A stretch of 64,000 nt of DNA from Thermodesulfobacterium hydrogeniphilum (GCF_000746255.1 NZ_JQKW01000007.1:1-64000); one strand, 5' to 3'; counted from the first letter of the stretch, positions 32,064-44,605 are shown. Made by a program: numbers and translations. The notes: generated from the sequence alone by a model not told the origin.

Positions 32064-33752
32064 ATGGAAAATTGGGTTCAAGAATTAGAAAATTATCTCA
32101 ATAAATTTTCTGCTGATATTTCCATAGGGAGTGTTGTTTCTGGAAAGGTAGTAAAAATTTCAGAAGATTATGTTTTTATAGATATTGGTTTAAAAGGAGA
32201 AGCCCTTCTTCCTGTTTCTGATGTTAAAACAGAGGAAGGAAATTTATTAATAAAAGAAGATGACCATATTCAAGCTTTAGTAGTAGGGAGATCACAAAGT
32301 GATGGATCTTTTATTTTATCCTTTAAAAGATTAAAAGAAAAGGAGCTATGGGAAGAAATAAAGAATTTTTTTAAAGAAAAAAAGTCTATTATGGTAAAAG
32401 TAATTTCTGAAATTAAAGGAGGCTATCAAGTAAAGTATAAAGAATTAATAACAGGTTTTTTACCTTATTCTCAATCTTATTTTAGAAAAAAAACTGAAAC
32501 TTCACAGGAGCTTGTGGGTAAAGTTTTAGAAGTGGATATTCTTAAAATAGAAAACAGAAGTTTTATAGTATCAAGAAGAAAACTTTTGGAAAGGGAATAT
32601 AAAAAGAAAAAAGAGAATTTAATAGAGAAGATAAAAAAAGAAAGTGTTTTAGAGGGATCAGTTAAAGATGTTATAAAAGGAGGATTTTTGGTTGATTTAG
32701 AAGGGGTTTTAACAGGCTATTTACCTTTTAAAGAGCTTTCTTGGCAAAAACTTGATGATCCCAAAAATTATTTAAAAAAAGGAGATAAGATAAGAGTAAA
32801 AGTTATTTCCTTTGATCCTGTTAAAGAAAGAATAAAACTTAGTATAAAAGCCTTAATTCCTGATCCTTGGGAAAAAGTGGGAGAAAAATATCAAGAAGGT
32901 CAAAAGGTAAGAGGTAAGATCACCAAGATATTCAATTTTGGTGCTTTTTTAGAGGTTGAGCCTGGTGTAGAAGGTTTAATTCCTAAAAGCGAAATCACAT
33001 GGAATAAAAAAGTTAAAATAGAAGAGGTTTTAAAAGAAGGGGATTTAGTTGAGGCCTTAATTTTTGATTTAAGACCTTCTGAAAGAAAAATGCTTCTTAG
33101 TTTAAGGAAGCTTGAGCCAAGTCCCTGGGAAAAACTTGCTTCTGAAGTAAAAGTAGGAGATATAATCTCGGGAAAAATAAAAAATATAATAGATTTTGGT
33201 ATATTTGTAGAAATAAAAGAAGGAATAGATGGTTTTATCCATATCTCTAATATCTCCTGGAATAGAATAGAAGACCTTTCAAAAGTTTTCAATGAGGGAG
33301 AGGAAATACAGGCTAAGGTGTTAGAAATTGATCCAGAAAAAAGGAGGTTACAGTTAAGTCTTAAACATTTAAAACCTGATCCTATGGAAGAAGTTTTAAA
33401 AAAATACAAAGTAGGAGATGTGTTAGAGGGTGTTATTAAAAAAGTTCTTTCCACAGGATTAATAGTAGAGATTTTACCTGAAGTTCAGGCTTTTATCCCT
33501 TTAAAAGAATTAATAGAAGATTCTACAAAATTTAAAAAGTCTGATAAGTTGTTAGAAAATTATAAAGAAGGAGAAAAGATAAAAGGTAAAATAATCCTTT
33601 TAGATCAAGAAAAAAGACGCATCCATTTGTCATATCAAAGGTATTTAAAAGATTTGGAAAACAAGGAAATAGAAGCTTACAAGGTTTATTTTCAGAAGAC
33701 TACAGGTATAACCTTGGGAGAGCTTCTTTCTAAAAAATTAAAAATAAATTAA
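32064..33752 (+). CDS. rpsA: 30S ribosomal protein S1
   Basis: S1 docks mRNA on the 30S subunit and helps initiate translation. The 562-residue protein holds six S1 (OB-fold) repeats, roughly at 18-90, 105-170, 188-258, 275-345, 360-430 and 445-520. The clearest are VRGKITKIFNFGAFLEVEPG and SGKIKNIIDFGIFVEIKEG. An AAAGGAGT site precedes the ATG. It is followed by sppA and the IHF-like fusion gene, echoing the rpsA-ihfB order of proteobacteria. Confidence 0.97.
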   Translation: MENWVQELENYLNKFSADISIGSVVSGKVVKISEDYVFIDIGLKGEALLPVSDVKTEEGNLLIKEDDHIQALVVGRSQSDGSFILSFKRLKEKELWEEIKNFFKEKKSIMVKVISEIKGGYQVKYKELITGFLPYSQSYFRKKTETSQELVGKVLEVDILKIENRSFIVSRRKLLEREYKKKKENLIEKIKKESVLEGSVKDVIKGGFLVDLEGVLTGYLPFKELSWQKLDDPKNYLKKGDKIRVKVISFDPVKERIKLSIKALIPDPWEKVGEKYQEGQKVRGKITKIFNFGAFLEVEPGVEGLIPKSEITWNKKVKIEEVLKEGDLVEALIFDLRPSERKMLLSLRKLEPSPWEKLASEVKVGDIISGKIKNIIDFGIFVEIKEGIDGFIHISNISWNRIEDLSKVFNEGEEIQAKVLEIDPEKRRLQLSLKHLKPDPMEEVLKKYKVGDVLEGVIKKVLSTGLIVEILPEVQAFIPLKELIEDSTKFKKSDKLLENYKEGEKIKGKIILLDQEKRRIHLSYQRYLKDLENKEIEAYKVYFQKTTGITLGELLSKKLKIN

Positions 33753-33761
33753 GGTGCTAAT

Positions 33762-34625
33762 ATGAAAAGACCATGGCTGGTGTATGGATTAGCTTTTATA
33801 GGAGGTTTGGTAGTATTTTTTATTACAATTAGTTTTTTGGTATCTTTATTAGTTATTTTTAAAAATAAAGATTTAGGAAAACCCAAGATAGGTGTTTTAA
33901 AAATTAAAGGAATTATAACAGACTCAGAAGAGTATCTTCAGAACATTAGAGAATTTGAAAAGAGAGGCGATATAAAGGCAGTAGTAGCAAGAATAGATTC
34001 TCCGGGAGGTTCAGTAGGAGCTTCTCAGGAAATCTTTGAGGAATTGCAAAAACTCAGAAAGATCAAACCAGTAATAGTTTCTATGGGGAATATAGCTACT
34101 TCAGGAGGTTTTTATATTGCTTTAGGAGGTAATAAAATTTTTGCTTCTCCAGGAACTATAACAGGAAGTATAGGGGTGGTGTTACAGATTCCCAATTTAC
34201 AAAAACTTTTGAAAAAGCTTGGTATAGAAGCAGAAACCATAAAAAGCGGGGCTTTTAAAGATACAGGATCTATTTACAGACCCCTTACTCCTGAAGAAAG
34301 AAAATATTTAAGCAAAAAGATAAAAATAGTACATGAACAATTTATAAGAGCTGTTTCTAAAGAGAGGAAAATTCCTATAGAAAAAGTAAAAGAAATTGCT
34401 GATGGAAGGATCTTTACAGGAGAAGAAGCTTTTAAATTGGGATTAATAGATAAAATAGGAAACTTTTGGGATGCTGTAGAAGAAGCTAAAAAAATAACTA
34501 AAATTAAAAAAGCTATATTAGTTTATTTACCTGAAAAAAAAGGATTTTTATCCAGACTTTTAGAGGAAAAAGTCTCATCTATTACTGAAAATTTATCTTA
34601 CAAACCTTGGTATATTGTTAATTAA
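33762..34625 (+). CDS. sppA: Signal peptide peptidase SppA (S49)
   Basis: A membrane-anchored serine protease that degrades cleaved signal peptides. The 287-residue protein has one N-terminal membrane helix (about 8-32) and the short-form SppA fold. The catalytic dyad is visible as the Ser of NIATSGGFYIALGG and the Lys of IKSGAFKDTGS; ARIDSPGGSVGAS and GTITGSIGVV are conserved. It lies 9 nt after rpsA and 6 nt before the IHF-Ppx fusion, in one operon. Confidence 0.95.
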   Translation: MKRPWLVYGLAFIGGLVVFFITISFLVSLLVIFKNKDLGKPKIGVLKIKGIITDSEEYLQNIREFEKRGDIKAVVARIDSPGGSVGASQEIFEELQKLRKIKPVIVSMGNIATSGGFYIALGGNKIFASPGTITGSIGVVLQIPNLQKLLKKLGIEAETIKSGAFKDTGSIYRPLTPEERKYLSKKIKIVHEQFIRAVSKERKIPIEKVKEIADGRIFTGEEAFKLGLIDKIGNFWDAVEEAKKITKIKKAILVYLPEKKGFLSRLLEEKVSSITENLSYKPWYIVN

Positions 34626-34631
34626 AAAAAT

Positions 34632-37336
<2,705 letters not shown>

Positions 37337-37337
37337 T

Positions 37338-38549
37338 ATGCCTTTGTATGAATGGCGTGGAAAATCCGCCACAGGTGAAATAAGAAAAGGGGTTTTAGAA
37401 GCACCTAATCCACAGCTTGTAGAAGTCTATTTAAGACGCCTTAATATTACTCCTATAAAAATTAATATTAAAAAAGAATCCTTTTTTCGTGCTTTATTTA
37501 GAAGAAAAAGGGTCTCTGATAGAGACTTAACTGTTTTTACACGCCAGTTTTCTGTTATTCTTGAAGCAGGATTACCTATTGTAAAAAGTTTAGAGGTTTT
37601 GGTAGAACAGCAAAAGAATCCTTATTTTAAAGAAGTTTTAAAGGATATAAAAACAAAAGTTGAAACAGGTAGTAGTTTAAGTGATGCTTTAGCAGAATAT
37701 CCTAAAGTTTTTGATAAGCTTTATATACAGATGGTTAAATCAGGAGAATCAAGTGGTAATTTAGATGAGGTTCTTAAAAGATTGGCGCTTCATTTAGAAA
37801 AAATTATGGCTATAAAAAGTAAAGTTAAACATGCTATGGTTTATCCTTCTGTAATTATGGCAGTTACTATAACAGTTATTTCTATCATTATGATCTTTGT
37901 TATTCCTAAATTTGCAGAAATATATGAATCTGCAGGACATGCTTTACCCTTACCTACCCAGATTTTAATTAATATTAGCAGGAATTTTGGTAAAATTTTG
38001 ATGTTTTTTATCATTTTGGCTATAGGTTCATTTTTAGGAATAAGGTATTATCGTAATACTGAGAAAGGAAGATATAATACTGATAAAATTTTGCTACATT
38101 TACCTTTGATAGGAGAATTATTTCATAAATCAGCAGTAGCAAGAGTTGCCAGAACCTTAGCTAATTTGGTAGGAGGAGGGGTTCCTTTATTACAGGCTAT
38201 TAATATTGCTGGAGAAACCTCAGGAAACATGGTTATAGCAAAAGCTATGGAAGAGATCAGAATAAATGTTTCAGCTGGTCAGTCTATAGCTGATCCTATG
38301 TTTTATACAGGGGTTTTCCCTTATTTGATGGTAGAAATGGTAAGAGTAGGAGAACTTTCAGGTAAATTGGAAGATATGTTAAATAAAGTTGCAGACTTTT
38401 TTGAAGATGAAGTGGATAGAATGGTAAATACTTTATCTACTTTGATAGAGCCTATTTTAATTGTGGTTCTTGGAGTGGTGGTAGGTGGAATATTGATAGC
38501 TCTTTATTTACCTATTTTCAAACTTGGAGAAGTAATCGGAGGAATGTAA
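37338..38549 (+). CDS. pilC: Type II secretion / type IV pilus inner-membrane platform protein (PilC/GspF)
   Basis: The polytopic platform protein around which pilins assemble. The 403-residue protein has two homologous T2SSF domains (about 70-195 and 270-395), each with motifs such as FTRQFSVILEAGLPI and VARTLANLVGGGVPL, and three to four membrane helices. The N-terminal YEWRGKSATGEIRKG is typical of PilC/GspF. It lies alone, one base after guaB, without pilB or pilin genes in the window, so pilus genes are dispersed. PilC versus GspF cannot be settled here. Confidence 0.92.
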   Translation: MPLYEWRGKSATGEIRKGVLEAPNPQLVEVYLRRLNITPIKINIKKESFFRALFRRKRVSDRDLTVFTRQFSVILEAGLPIVKSLEVLVEQQKNPYFKEVLKDIKTKVETGSSLSDALAEYPKVFDKLYIQMVKSGESSGNLDEVLKRLALHLEKIMAIKSKVKHAMVYPSVIMAVTITVISIIMIFVIPKFAEIYESAGHALPLPTQILINISRNFGKILMFFIILAIGSFLGIRYYRNTEKGRYNTDKILLHLPLIGELFHKSAVARVARTLANLVGGGVPLLQAINIAGETSGNMVIAKAMEEIRINVSAGQSIADPMFYTGVFPYLMVEMVRVGELSGKLEDMLNKVADFFEDEVDRMVNTLSTLIEPILIVVLGVVVGGILIALYLPIFKLGEVIGGM

Positions 38550-38568
38550 TAATTTTCCAGAGGTTTTT

Positions 38569-39525
38569 ATGTTCAGAATTTATAAATCTGAAAACGGAAT
38601 TTTACTTCCCGCTGAAAAGTTCATGCCTTATACCTGGATATGTTTATTCAACCCTTCAGAGGAAGAGTTATCTTATATAGAAAGAAAATTTCAAATTTTT
38701 CCTGAATTTTTAAGATATCCTTTGGATGAAGAAGAAAGATCACGAATAGAAAAAGAGGAACAGCAAATTTTAATAATTTTAAGAGTTCCTGAGGTAATTT
38801 CTAAGGGTCTGTTTGTTAAATATGAGACTATTCCTATTGGTATTATTTTAACAGAAGAAAATATTATAACAGTATGCTTAAAGGATCATCCTATTTTTGA
38901 TGAGGTTATTGCTTTGGCTAATAAAAGCAAAATTTTTGATTTAAAAAATCCTGTTCATTTTCTTTTAAATTTTATGTTAGCAGTGAGTTCCCTTTATATT
39001 AAATTTTTAAGACAGATTGACAAGGTTTTAGAAGAGTATGAAGAAGAAATTTTTAAATCCATAGAAAATGAAGAAATTTTAAAAATGCTTAGTATTGAAA
39101 AAACACTTACTTATTTTAACACTTCTTTGCAGGGAAATGACACAGTTCTCACTAAAATTCAGAGTGGAAGATACATTCGTTTAACAGAAGATGATATGGA
39201 GTTATTAGAGGATGTTCAAATAGAAACCAAACAGGCTATAGAAATGACTAAAATATTTTTAAATATTGTTTCAGGAACAATGGATGCCTATGCCTCAGTT
39301 ATTAATAATAATCTCAATGTTGTTATGAAATTTTTAACAAGTATAGCTATATTGTTCTCTATTCCTAATATTATTTATGGCATGTATGGAATGAATATAC
39401 CTCTCCCGTTTCAAGACTTGCCCCCTTTAAAAGGAACTCCTTATGCTTTTTATATAATCAATATTTTTCTTTTAGTATTAATTATAGGTTTATTTATTAT
39501 ATTTAGAAAAAAGAAATATATTTAA
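38569..39525 (+). CDS. corA: CorA-type magnesium transporter
   Basis: A pentameric inner-membrane channel for Mg2+ (or Co2+). The 318-residue protein has a cytoplasmic alpha/beta N-domain, a long helical stalk (about 150-255), and two C-terminal membrane helices with the signature YGMYGMNIP in the loop between them. The short basic tail (FRKKKYI) is typical. It follows pilC by 19 nt and precedes uppP by 11 nt. The AGAGG ribosome binding site is moderate. Confidence 0.93.
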   Translation: MFRIYKSENGILLPAEKFMPYTWICLFNPSEEELSYIERKFQIFPEFLRYPLDEEERSRIEKEEQQILIILRVPEVISKGLFVKYETIPIGIILTEENIITVCLKDHPIFDEVIALANKSKIFDLKNPVHFLLNFMLAVSSLYIKFLRQIDKVLEEYEEEIFKSIENEEILKMLSIEKTLTYFNTSLQGNDTVLTKIQSGRYIRLTEDDMELLEDVQIETKQAIEMTKIFLNIVSGTMDAYASVINNNLNVVMKFLTSIAILFSIPNIIYGMYGMNIPLPFQDLPPLKGTPYAFYIINIFLLVLIIGLFIIFRKKKYI

Positions 39526-39536
39526 GGATTATATGA

Positions 39537-40280
39537 ATGACTTTCTTAGGTATTTTTATTTTGGGATTAATTCAAGGTTTAACTGAATTCCTTCCGATTT
39601 CAAGCACTGGACATTTAATTTTAGCAGAAAAGTTTTTTCATATCAGTTCTAATCTATCTGTAGATGCTTTTATGCATCTTGGCTCTTTTTTAGCAATTCT
39701 GGTTTATTTTTGGAGGGATTTAAAAGAAATATGGGATTATAAATGGTTTATTTTATTAGCAGCTATTCCCGGTGGTATTGCAGGTTTAGCTTTGGAACAC
39801 TTTGTTGAAACCTATTTGAGAATACCTATAATAGTAGCTTTTAGTTTGATTATTATGAGTATTCCTATGATTTTAGGAGAAATTTTAGGAAAAAAACAAG
39901 AAGATATAAAAGACTTAAATTATAAAAAAGCTTTATTTATAGGATGTGCGCAGGCTTTAGCTTTGATTCCTGGAACTTCAAGAAGTGGTATTACTATTTC
40001 AGCAGGTCTTTTAACTGGATTGAGAAGAGATATAGCAGCTAAATTCTCATTTTTAGCGGGTGCTCCTCTTATTTTAGGAGCAGGTTTATATGAAGGCCTG
40101 AAACTGCTTAAAACTAACACTATTTCTTTAGATTTAGCTCTAACTGGCTTTATTTCTTCAACTATCTGGAGTTTCTTAGCTATAGCCTTTTTAATTCCCT
40201 TTTTAAAACGTTATTCTCTTTATTCTTTTGTAATTTACAGAATAATCTTAGGAACTATAATATTGGTATTATTAATTTAA
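39537..40280 (+). CDS. uppP: Undecaprenyl-diphosphatase
   Basis: Recycles undecaprenyl diphosphate to the monophosphate lipid carrier of peptidoglycan synthesis, in the membrane. The 247-residue protein has the two BacA motifs, GLTEFLPISSTGHLI near the N-terminus (catalytic Glu and Ser) and IPGTSRSGITISAGL with the essential Arg, in seven to eight hydrophobic segments. ATG 39537 lies 11 nt after corA. murA in the same run uses the same pathway. Confidence 0.95.
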   Translation: MTFLGIFILGLIQGLTEFLPISSTGHLILAEKFFHISSNLSVDAFMHLGSFLAILVYFWRDLKEIWDYKWFILLAAIPGGIAGLALEHFVETYLRIPIIVAFSLIIMSIPMILGEILGKKQEDIKDLNYKKALFIGCAQALALIPGTSRSGITISAGLLTGLRRDIAAKFSFLAGAPLILGAGLYEGLKLLKTNTISLDLALTGFISSTIWSFLAIAFLIPFLKRYSLYSFVIYRIILGTIILVLLI

Positions 40281-40299
40281 AAAAATTTTAGGAGGAAAA

Positions 40300-40944
40300 A
40301 TGGTTGATATTAGCAAAATTACCTTAGAAAAAGAAAAAGTTACTATAAGAGGAAAAACTTTTGAGATTGTGCGACCTTCTAAACTTGAAGATATATTTCA
40401 GGGAGATCCATTTTTAGAAGTAGAAAAATTTCCTTTTTGGTTTAAGGTTTGGGAGGCAAGCCTTGTTTTAGCAGATTATATAGCTACCTTAGAGCCTTCA
40501 AAAAAAATTTTAGAACTGGGAGCTGGTCTTGGAATCCCCAGTATTGTAGGTGCAGGTTTTGGACATAAAGTATTAGCTACAGACTATGAAGAAATGCCTT
40601 TAAAATTTATAGAATTATCAGCTAAGGAAAACAATTTAGAAATTGAAACCGAAATCTTAGACTGGAGAAATCCTAAACTTTCAGGAAAATATGATATTAT
40701 TATAGGAGCAGAAGTAGTATTTAAAAAAAGCTTATTCCAACCTTTAATAAATCTTTTTAAAACATATCTTTCTGATCAGGGAGAGGTTATTTTATCTCAT
40801 TCTTCTGATAGGAAAAGAGTGCTTGTTCCTTTTTTATATTATGCTCAGCAGGATTTTGAAATTTTGACCAGTATAAGAAAAATTAAAGGAGAAGATGGCA
40901 CTACAGAAATAATTCTTAACAAGCTTATTTTTAAAAAGAATTAA
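40300..40944 (+). CDS. Predicted class I SAM-dependent methyltransferase (Nnt1/METTL21-like)
   Basis: A Rossmann-fold methyltransferase of uncertain target; the layout resembles the Nnt1/METTL lysine methyltransferase group (COG3897). The FPFWFKVWEASLVLADYI opening is typical, motif I is ILELGAGLGIPSIVGAG, the next acidic strand is VLATDYEEMP, and YDIIIGAEVVF is the motif IV region. A GGAGG site precedes ATG 40300. Its stop TAA shares a base with the start of prmC. A substrate near translation (ribosomal protein or factor) would fit the neighbour, but that is inference. Confidence 0.87.
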   Translation: MVDISKITLEKEKVTIRGKTFEIVRPSKLEDIFQGDPFLEVEKFPFWFKVWEASLVLADYIATLEPSKKILELGAGLGIPSIVGAGFGHKVLATDYEEMPLKFIELSAKENNLEIETEILDWRNPKLSGKYDIIIGAEVVFKKSLFQPLINLFKTYLSDQGEVILSHSSDRKRVLVPFLYYAQQDFEILTSIRKIKGEDGTTEIILNKLIFKKN

Positions 40945-41783
40945 TGAAAGTTTCTTCAGCTCTTAGGCATGCTCAAGAAATTCTTTCTAAAATAGAAGAT
41001 GAAGATTATGCTAAATGGGAAGCTCTTTTAATTTTAGCTTATATTTTAAAAGTAGCTCCTTTACAGGTTTATCTTTATTTAGATAAAGAGATATCTGAAG
41101 AAAAGTTTTTTAAAATTCTTAAAGAAAGACAAAATAAAAAACCCTTACCTTATATTTTAAAAGAAGTCTATTTCTGGGGAAGAAAATTTCATATAGAGGA
41201 AGGAGTTCTTATTCCAAGACAGGATACAGAGATATTAATTCAGGCGTTTTTAGATTTAAATATAAAAAAAGGTAGAATCTTGGAGCTTGGTATAGGTTCA
41301 GGTATAATCTCTATCACCTTGCTTCTGGAAAGACCTGAAATCCAAGCTTTTGGGATAGATATAAATTTTAAGGCTTTAAAATTAAGCAGAAAAAATGCCT
41401 TAGAATATAAAGTAGAAAAGAGATTGTCTTTAATAAAAGGAAACTGGTTTAATCCTATAGGAGAAAGATGTAAATTCAAGGTTATAATATCAAATCCACC
41501 TTATCTTTCTGAAAAAGAATGGAAGGATTTAGAAAAGGAGGTTAAATTTTTTGAGCCAAAAGAAGCCCTGATTGCAGGTGAAAAAGGAACAGAATATCAA
41601 GAAATGCTTTTAAAAAAATCTCATGACTATTTAGAAAATAACGGTTTTTTAATTTTTGAAATGGGATATAATCAATCAGAAGAGATACAGGGGCTTTTAA
41701 AAAAGTATAATTGGAAATATAAATTTCATAGAGATTTAAGAAATTACAAGAGGGTGGTTGTGGCATGGAAAGAAAGTATATAG
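40944..41783 (+). CDS. prmC: Release factor glutamine methyltransferase
   Basis: Methylates the Gln of the GGQ motif in release factors RF1 and RF2. The 279-residue protein has the helical N-domain (SSALRHAQEILSKI), LIPRQDTEILIQA, motif I LELGIGSGIISITLLLE, and the signature NPPYL (in IISNPPYLSEKEW). It starts one base inside the previous stop and overlaps murA by 19 nt. prfA, its usual neighbour, is not in the window. Confidence 0.95.
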   Translation: MKVSSALRHAQEILSKIEDEDYAKWEALLILAYILKVAPLQVYLYLDKEISEEKFFKILKERQNKKPLPYILKEVYFWGRKFHIEEGVLIPRQDTEILIQAFLDLNIKKGRILELGIGSGIISITLLLERPEIQAFGIDINFKALKLSRKNALEYKVEKRLSLIKGNWFNPIGERCKFKVIISNPPYLSEKEWKDLEKEVKFFEPKEALIAGEKGTEYQEMLLKKSHDYLENNGFLIFEMGYNQSEEIQGLLKKYNWKYKFHRDLRNYKRVVVAWKESI

Positions 41784-43027
41784 TAAAAGGGCAAAAACCT
41801 TTAAAAGGAGAAATAGAAGTAAGTGGAGCTAAAAACGCTGTATTACCAGCTATTTCTGCTACACTTTTAGCTCCTGGTATTTATAAATTAAAAAAGGTTC
41901 CTAAGGTAAGAGATGTATTTTGTATGTTAAAAATTTTAAAACACTTAGGAGCTGATTTTAATTTTGAAAAGGATGAATTAAAAATTAATACTCAAAATAT
42001 AAATAATGTTTCTGTACCTTATGAACTTGCCAGTCAGATAAGAGCTTCTGTTTTATTTTTGGGTTCCTTAGTAAGTGCTTTTGGAGAAGCTGAAGTTCCT
42101 CTTCCAGGAGGTTGTAAAATAGGAAAAAGACCTATAGATTTCCATGAAAAGGGTCTTACTCTTATGGGAGCAGATATAAAATTAAAACATGGAAATTTGA
42201 TTGTTAAATCAAATAAATTAAAAGGTTGTGAGATAGTTTTAGATTTTCCTTCTGTAACAGCTACTGAAAATCTTATGATGGCAGCAACCTTAGCTGAAGG
42301 AGAAACTGTTATAAAAAACGCTGCAAAAGAACCTGAAGTGGTATTTTTAGGGAAAATGTTAAAAAAAATGGGAGCTGATATAAAAGGCTGTGGAGAGGAT
42401 ACAATATATATTAGAGGAAAAAAGAAATTAAAACCAGTTAATATAGAAATTATTCCGGATAGAATAGAAGCAGGAACTTATTTGGTATTAGGAGCACTTT
42501 TAGAAGAAAATGAAGTGGTAGTTAAGAATGTCAAAAAAGAATACTTAGAGACTCCACTTTTGAAATTGCAAGAAATAGGGATAACTATAAAAGAAATAGA
42601 TAAAAGATCCATTTTAGTAAAAAGAAAGGGAATTTTAAATCCTTGTAAGATAATTACTGCACCTTATCCGGGTTTTCCTACAGATTTGCAGCCTATTTTT
42701 GCAGTCCTTTTGACCCAAGCTCAAGGACTCTCTTTTATTACAGAGAATCTTTTTGAAAATAGATTTCTTTATGTATATGAACTTAATCGTATGGGAGCTA
42801 ATATTAAGGTTGAGGATAGAACTGCTATTATTACAGGCCCTACACCTTTAGCAGGCTCTCCTGTAAAAGCTACAGATTTAAGAGCAGGAGCTGCTTTATT
42901 TTTAGCAGGTCTTTGTGCAGATAATACAACTACTATCTATAATGTAGAACTTATAGAAAGAGGTTATGAAAATATAATAGAAAAACTTTCTAAATTAGGA
43001 GCAGATATAAAAATTGAAGTGATATGA
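41765..43027 (+). CDS. murA: UDP-N-acetylglucosamine 1-carboxyvinyltransferase
   Basis: Catalyses the first committed step of peptidoglycan synthesis by adding enolpyruvate to UDP-GlcNAc. At 420 residues it is full-length, with SGAKNAVLPAISATLL at the N-terminus, the active-site loop Cys117 in PGGCKIGKRPIDFH, PDRIEAGTYL, and TDLRAGAALFLAGL. Retention of the Cys suggests the fosfomycin-sensitive form. AGGGTGG precedes the ATG. It overlaps prmC upstream and holB downstream (4 nt). Confidence 0.97.
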   Translation: MERKYIVKGQKPLKGEIEVSGAKNAVLPAISATLLAPGIYKLKKVPKVRDVFCMLKILKHLGADFNFEKDELKINTQNINNVSVPYELASQIRASVLFLGSLVSAFGEAEVPLPGGCKIGKRPIDFHEKGLTLMGADIKLKHGNLIVKSNKLKGCEIVLDFPSVTATENLMMAATLAEGETVIKNAAKEPEVVFLGKMLKKMGADIKGCGEDTIYIRGKKKLKPVNIEIIPDRIEAGTYLVLGALLEENEVVVKNVKKEYLETPLLKLQEIGITIKEIDKRSILVKRKGILNPCKIITAPYPGFPTDLQPIFAVLLTQAQGLSFITENLFENRFLYVYELNRMGANIKVEDRTAIITGPTPLAGSPVKATDLRAGAALFLAGLCADNTTTIYNVELIERGYENIIEKLSKLGADIKIEVI

Positions 43028-43968
43028 AGGTAAAAAATTTAAAAGACATTTTTAATCAAGGTCCAGCTGTTAATCTTTTATCTTTAGCTTTAAAAAAGGG
43101 TCGTCTTTCTCATGCCTATCTTTTTACAGGTCCTAAAGGAGTAGGAAAAGAAACAACTGCTTGGGCTTTTTTATTTCATCTTTTTTGCAAAGAAAATAAG
43201 GAGAATCCTTGTGGGACTTGCTTGAGTTGTAAAAAAATAGATAAAGAAATACATCCTGATATTTTGAAAATTTTTCCTGAAAAAAGAGAAATAACTATTA
43301 AACAGATAAGAGAAATAATCAATTTTATTAAATATAGACCTTTAGAAGCAGAATATAAAGTAATATTTATAAAAGAAGCAGAAAAAATGAATTTAGAAGC
43401 AGCTAATGCTTTATTAAAGTCCTTGGAAGAACCTCCTTCTTATGTGATTTTTATTTTATTGTCAGAAAATTTTACTCAGCTTTTACCTACTATAGTTTCT
43501 CGTTCCCAAATAGTAAAATTTAGAAGTTTACCAAAAACAACAATTGCTAAGGTTCTAAAAAAGAGGTTTTTTTTTGAAGAAAAAGTAGCTGAAACATTAG
43601 CAGATATTTCTCAGGGTAGCTTAGGTAGAGCCATAGAAATTGCAGAGAAAGGTGTTTTAGAGGAATTAAATAGTTTTGTTAAAGCTGGTTTTTCAGAAAA
43701 TGCCATATTAAAATTTAGAGTAGCAGAAAGATTAGCAAGTTATAATCTGCAAGATTTGGAGGCTTTTTTTTATGTAATTTCTGTATGGATTTGGAGATCC
43801 TATTTAAAAGAAAAAATAAACTATCCCTATCCTCAAGCTTTTCCTGAAGAAATTTATACAAAAAACCCCTATAATGCTTTACAAATAATTTACGAAACTA
43901 AAAAAGCTTTAGAAAAATACGCTAAGCCTGAATTAACCTTTTACAATCTTATTCTTCAGTTATTTTAA
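43024..43968 (+). CDS. holB: DNA polymerase III delta' subunit
   Basis: The clamp-loader delta' subunit. The 314-residue AAA+ protein has Walker A-like GPKGVGKETT, the four-Cys zinc module CKENKENPCGTCLSC, KEAEKMNLEAANALLKSLEE (Walker B to sensor region), and TIVSRSQIVKFR. Some delta' proteins are not ATPases, but the P-loop here looks intact. It starts inside the murA stop and its 3' end overlaps the convergent CGGC gene by 9 nt. dnaX and holA are not in the window. Confidence 0.92.
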   Translation: MKVKNLKDIFNQGPAVNLLSLALKKGRLSHAYLFTGPKGVGKETTAWAFLFHLFCKENKENPCGTCLSCKKIDKEIHPDILKIFPEKREITIKQIREIINFIKYRPLEAEYKVIFIKEAEKMNLEAANALLKSLEEPPSYVIFILLSENFTQLLPTIVSRSQIVKFRSLPKTTIAKVLKKRFFFEEKVAETLADISQGSLGRAIEIAEKGVLEELNSFVKAGFSENAILKFRVAERLASYNLQDLEAFFYVISVWIWRSYLKEKINYPYPQAFPEEIYTKNPYNALQIIYETKKALEKYAKPELTFYNLILQLF

Positions 43969-44343
43969 ATCTCCAAATATAGAAGCAGGTGCATAAGGAT
44001 GGGATCCTTCTATTACCTCAACCCCTGCTTTTTCTTTTATAGCTGCAATTAAGTCATCTTTTCTTTTACAGAACTTCATAATACATGTTCCAATATGCAC
44101 AGCATCAACTTTTTCTCCTAAAGCAGCTAACTGTAGTTTTACAAGAGCTAAACTACAAATTACTCTATTTTTGTTCCCCTCACATCCTCCACAATCTACA
44201 ATTCCTACTATTTCAGCTCCTTCATCCTTATATCTCGCAAATTCTCCTTCTTTACGACTCAAAGCTACAAAACATTTTGCATCTCCTGGACATAAATTTT
44301 GGTCAGAAATCATTTTGCATTTGACAAGAACTATCTTTTTCAT
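43960..44343 (-). CDS. CGGC-domain protein
   Basis: A small cysteine-rich protein of the CGGC-domain family, thought to bind metal or a cluster, with no known reaction. The 127 residues contain CPGDAKCFVAL, the signature VDCGGCEG, and VHIGTCIMKFCKRK. At least eight cysteines are present. An AGGAGG site lies upstream of the ATG (minus strand). It is a single-gene unit, divergent from exbB across a 262-nt region. Confidence 0.9.
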   Translation of the reverse strand: MKKIVLVKCKMISDQNLCPGDAKCFVALSRKEGEFARYKDEGAEIVGIVDCGGCEGNKNRVICSLALVKLQLAALGEKVDAVHIGTCIMKFCKRKDDLIAAIKEKAGVEVIEGSHPYAPASIFGDLK

Positions 44344-44605
44344 CTCTATACCTCCTTTACAAATTTAATTTAAAATAGTTCTAATAATCAATTTTAATAG
44401 ACTTGTATAAAAAATCAAGCAAAATTTAGAAAAATTTTTAATGAAATAAAATTAAATAACAAAAAACTTTAAAAAATATTCCTAAAATAATAAAAAATTT
44501 GCACAATTAAAAAATAATATGATAAAATTTTTAGAAAATTATTGATAAAAACAAAACTTATGTTACAAACATAAAATTATATCAGATACAAAAAGGAGTA
44601 AGAGG
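44344..44605. other. AT-rich divergent intergenic region between CGGC gene and exbB
   Basis: The 262-nt stretch has long A and T runs and no open reading frame of note. It must contain the promoters of both flanking genes. The only defined element I see is the candidate promoter with an overlapping palindrome near 44542-44572. Confidence 0.6.
44542..44572 (+). promoter_or_regulatory. Possible exbB-exbD-tonB promoter with overlapping palindrome
   Basis: TTGATA (44542-44547) is followed after 16 bases by TACAAA (44564-44569). The inverted repeat ATGTT-ACA-AACAT (44560-44572) covers the -10 hexamer and could be an operator. It does not look like a canonical Fur box. Confidence 0.4.

Noticed and set aside
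43960-44343. Coding frames on the plus strand across the CGGC gene
   Set aside because: They are shadows of the minus-strand gene, with Cys- and Leu-rich composition typical of antisense frames and no ribosome binding site.
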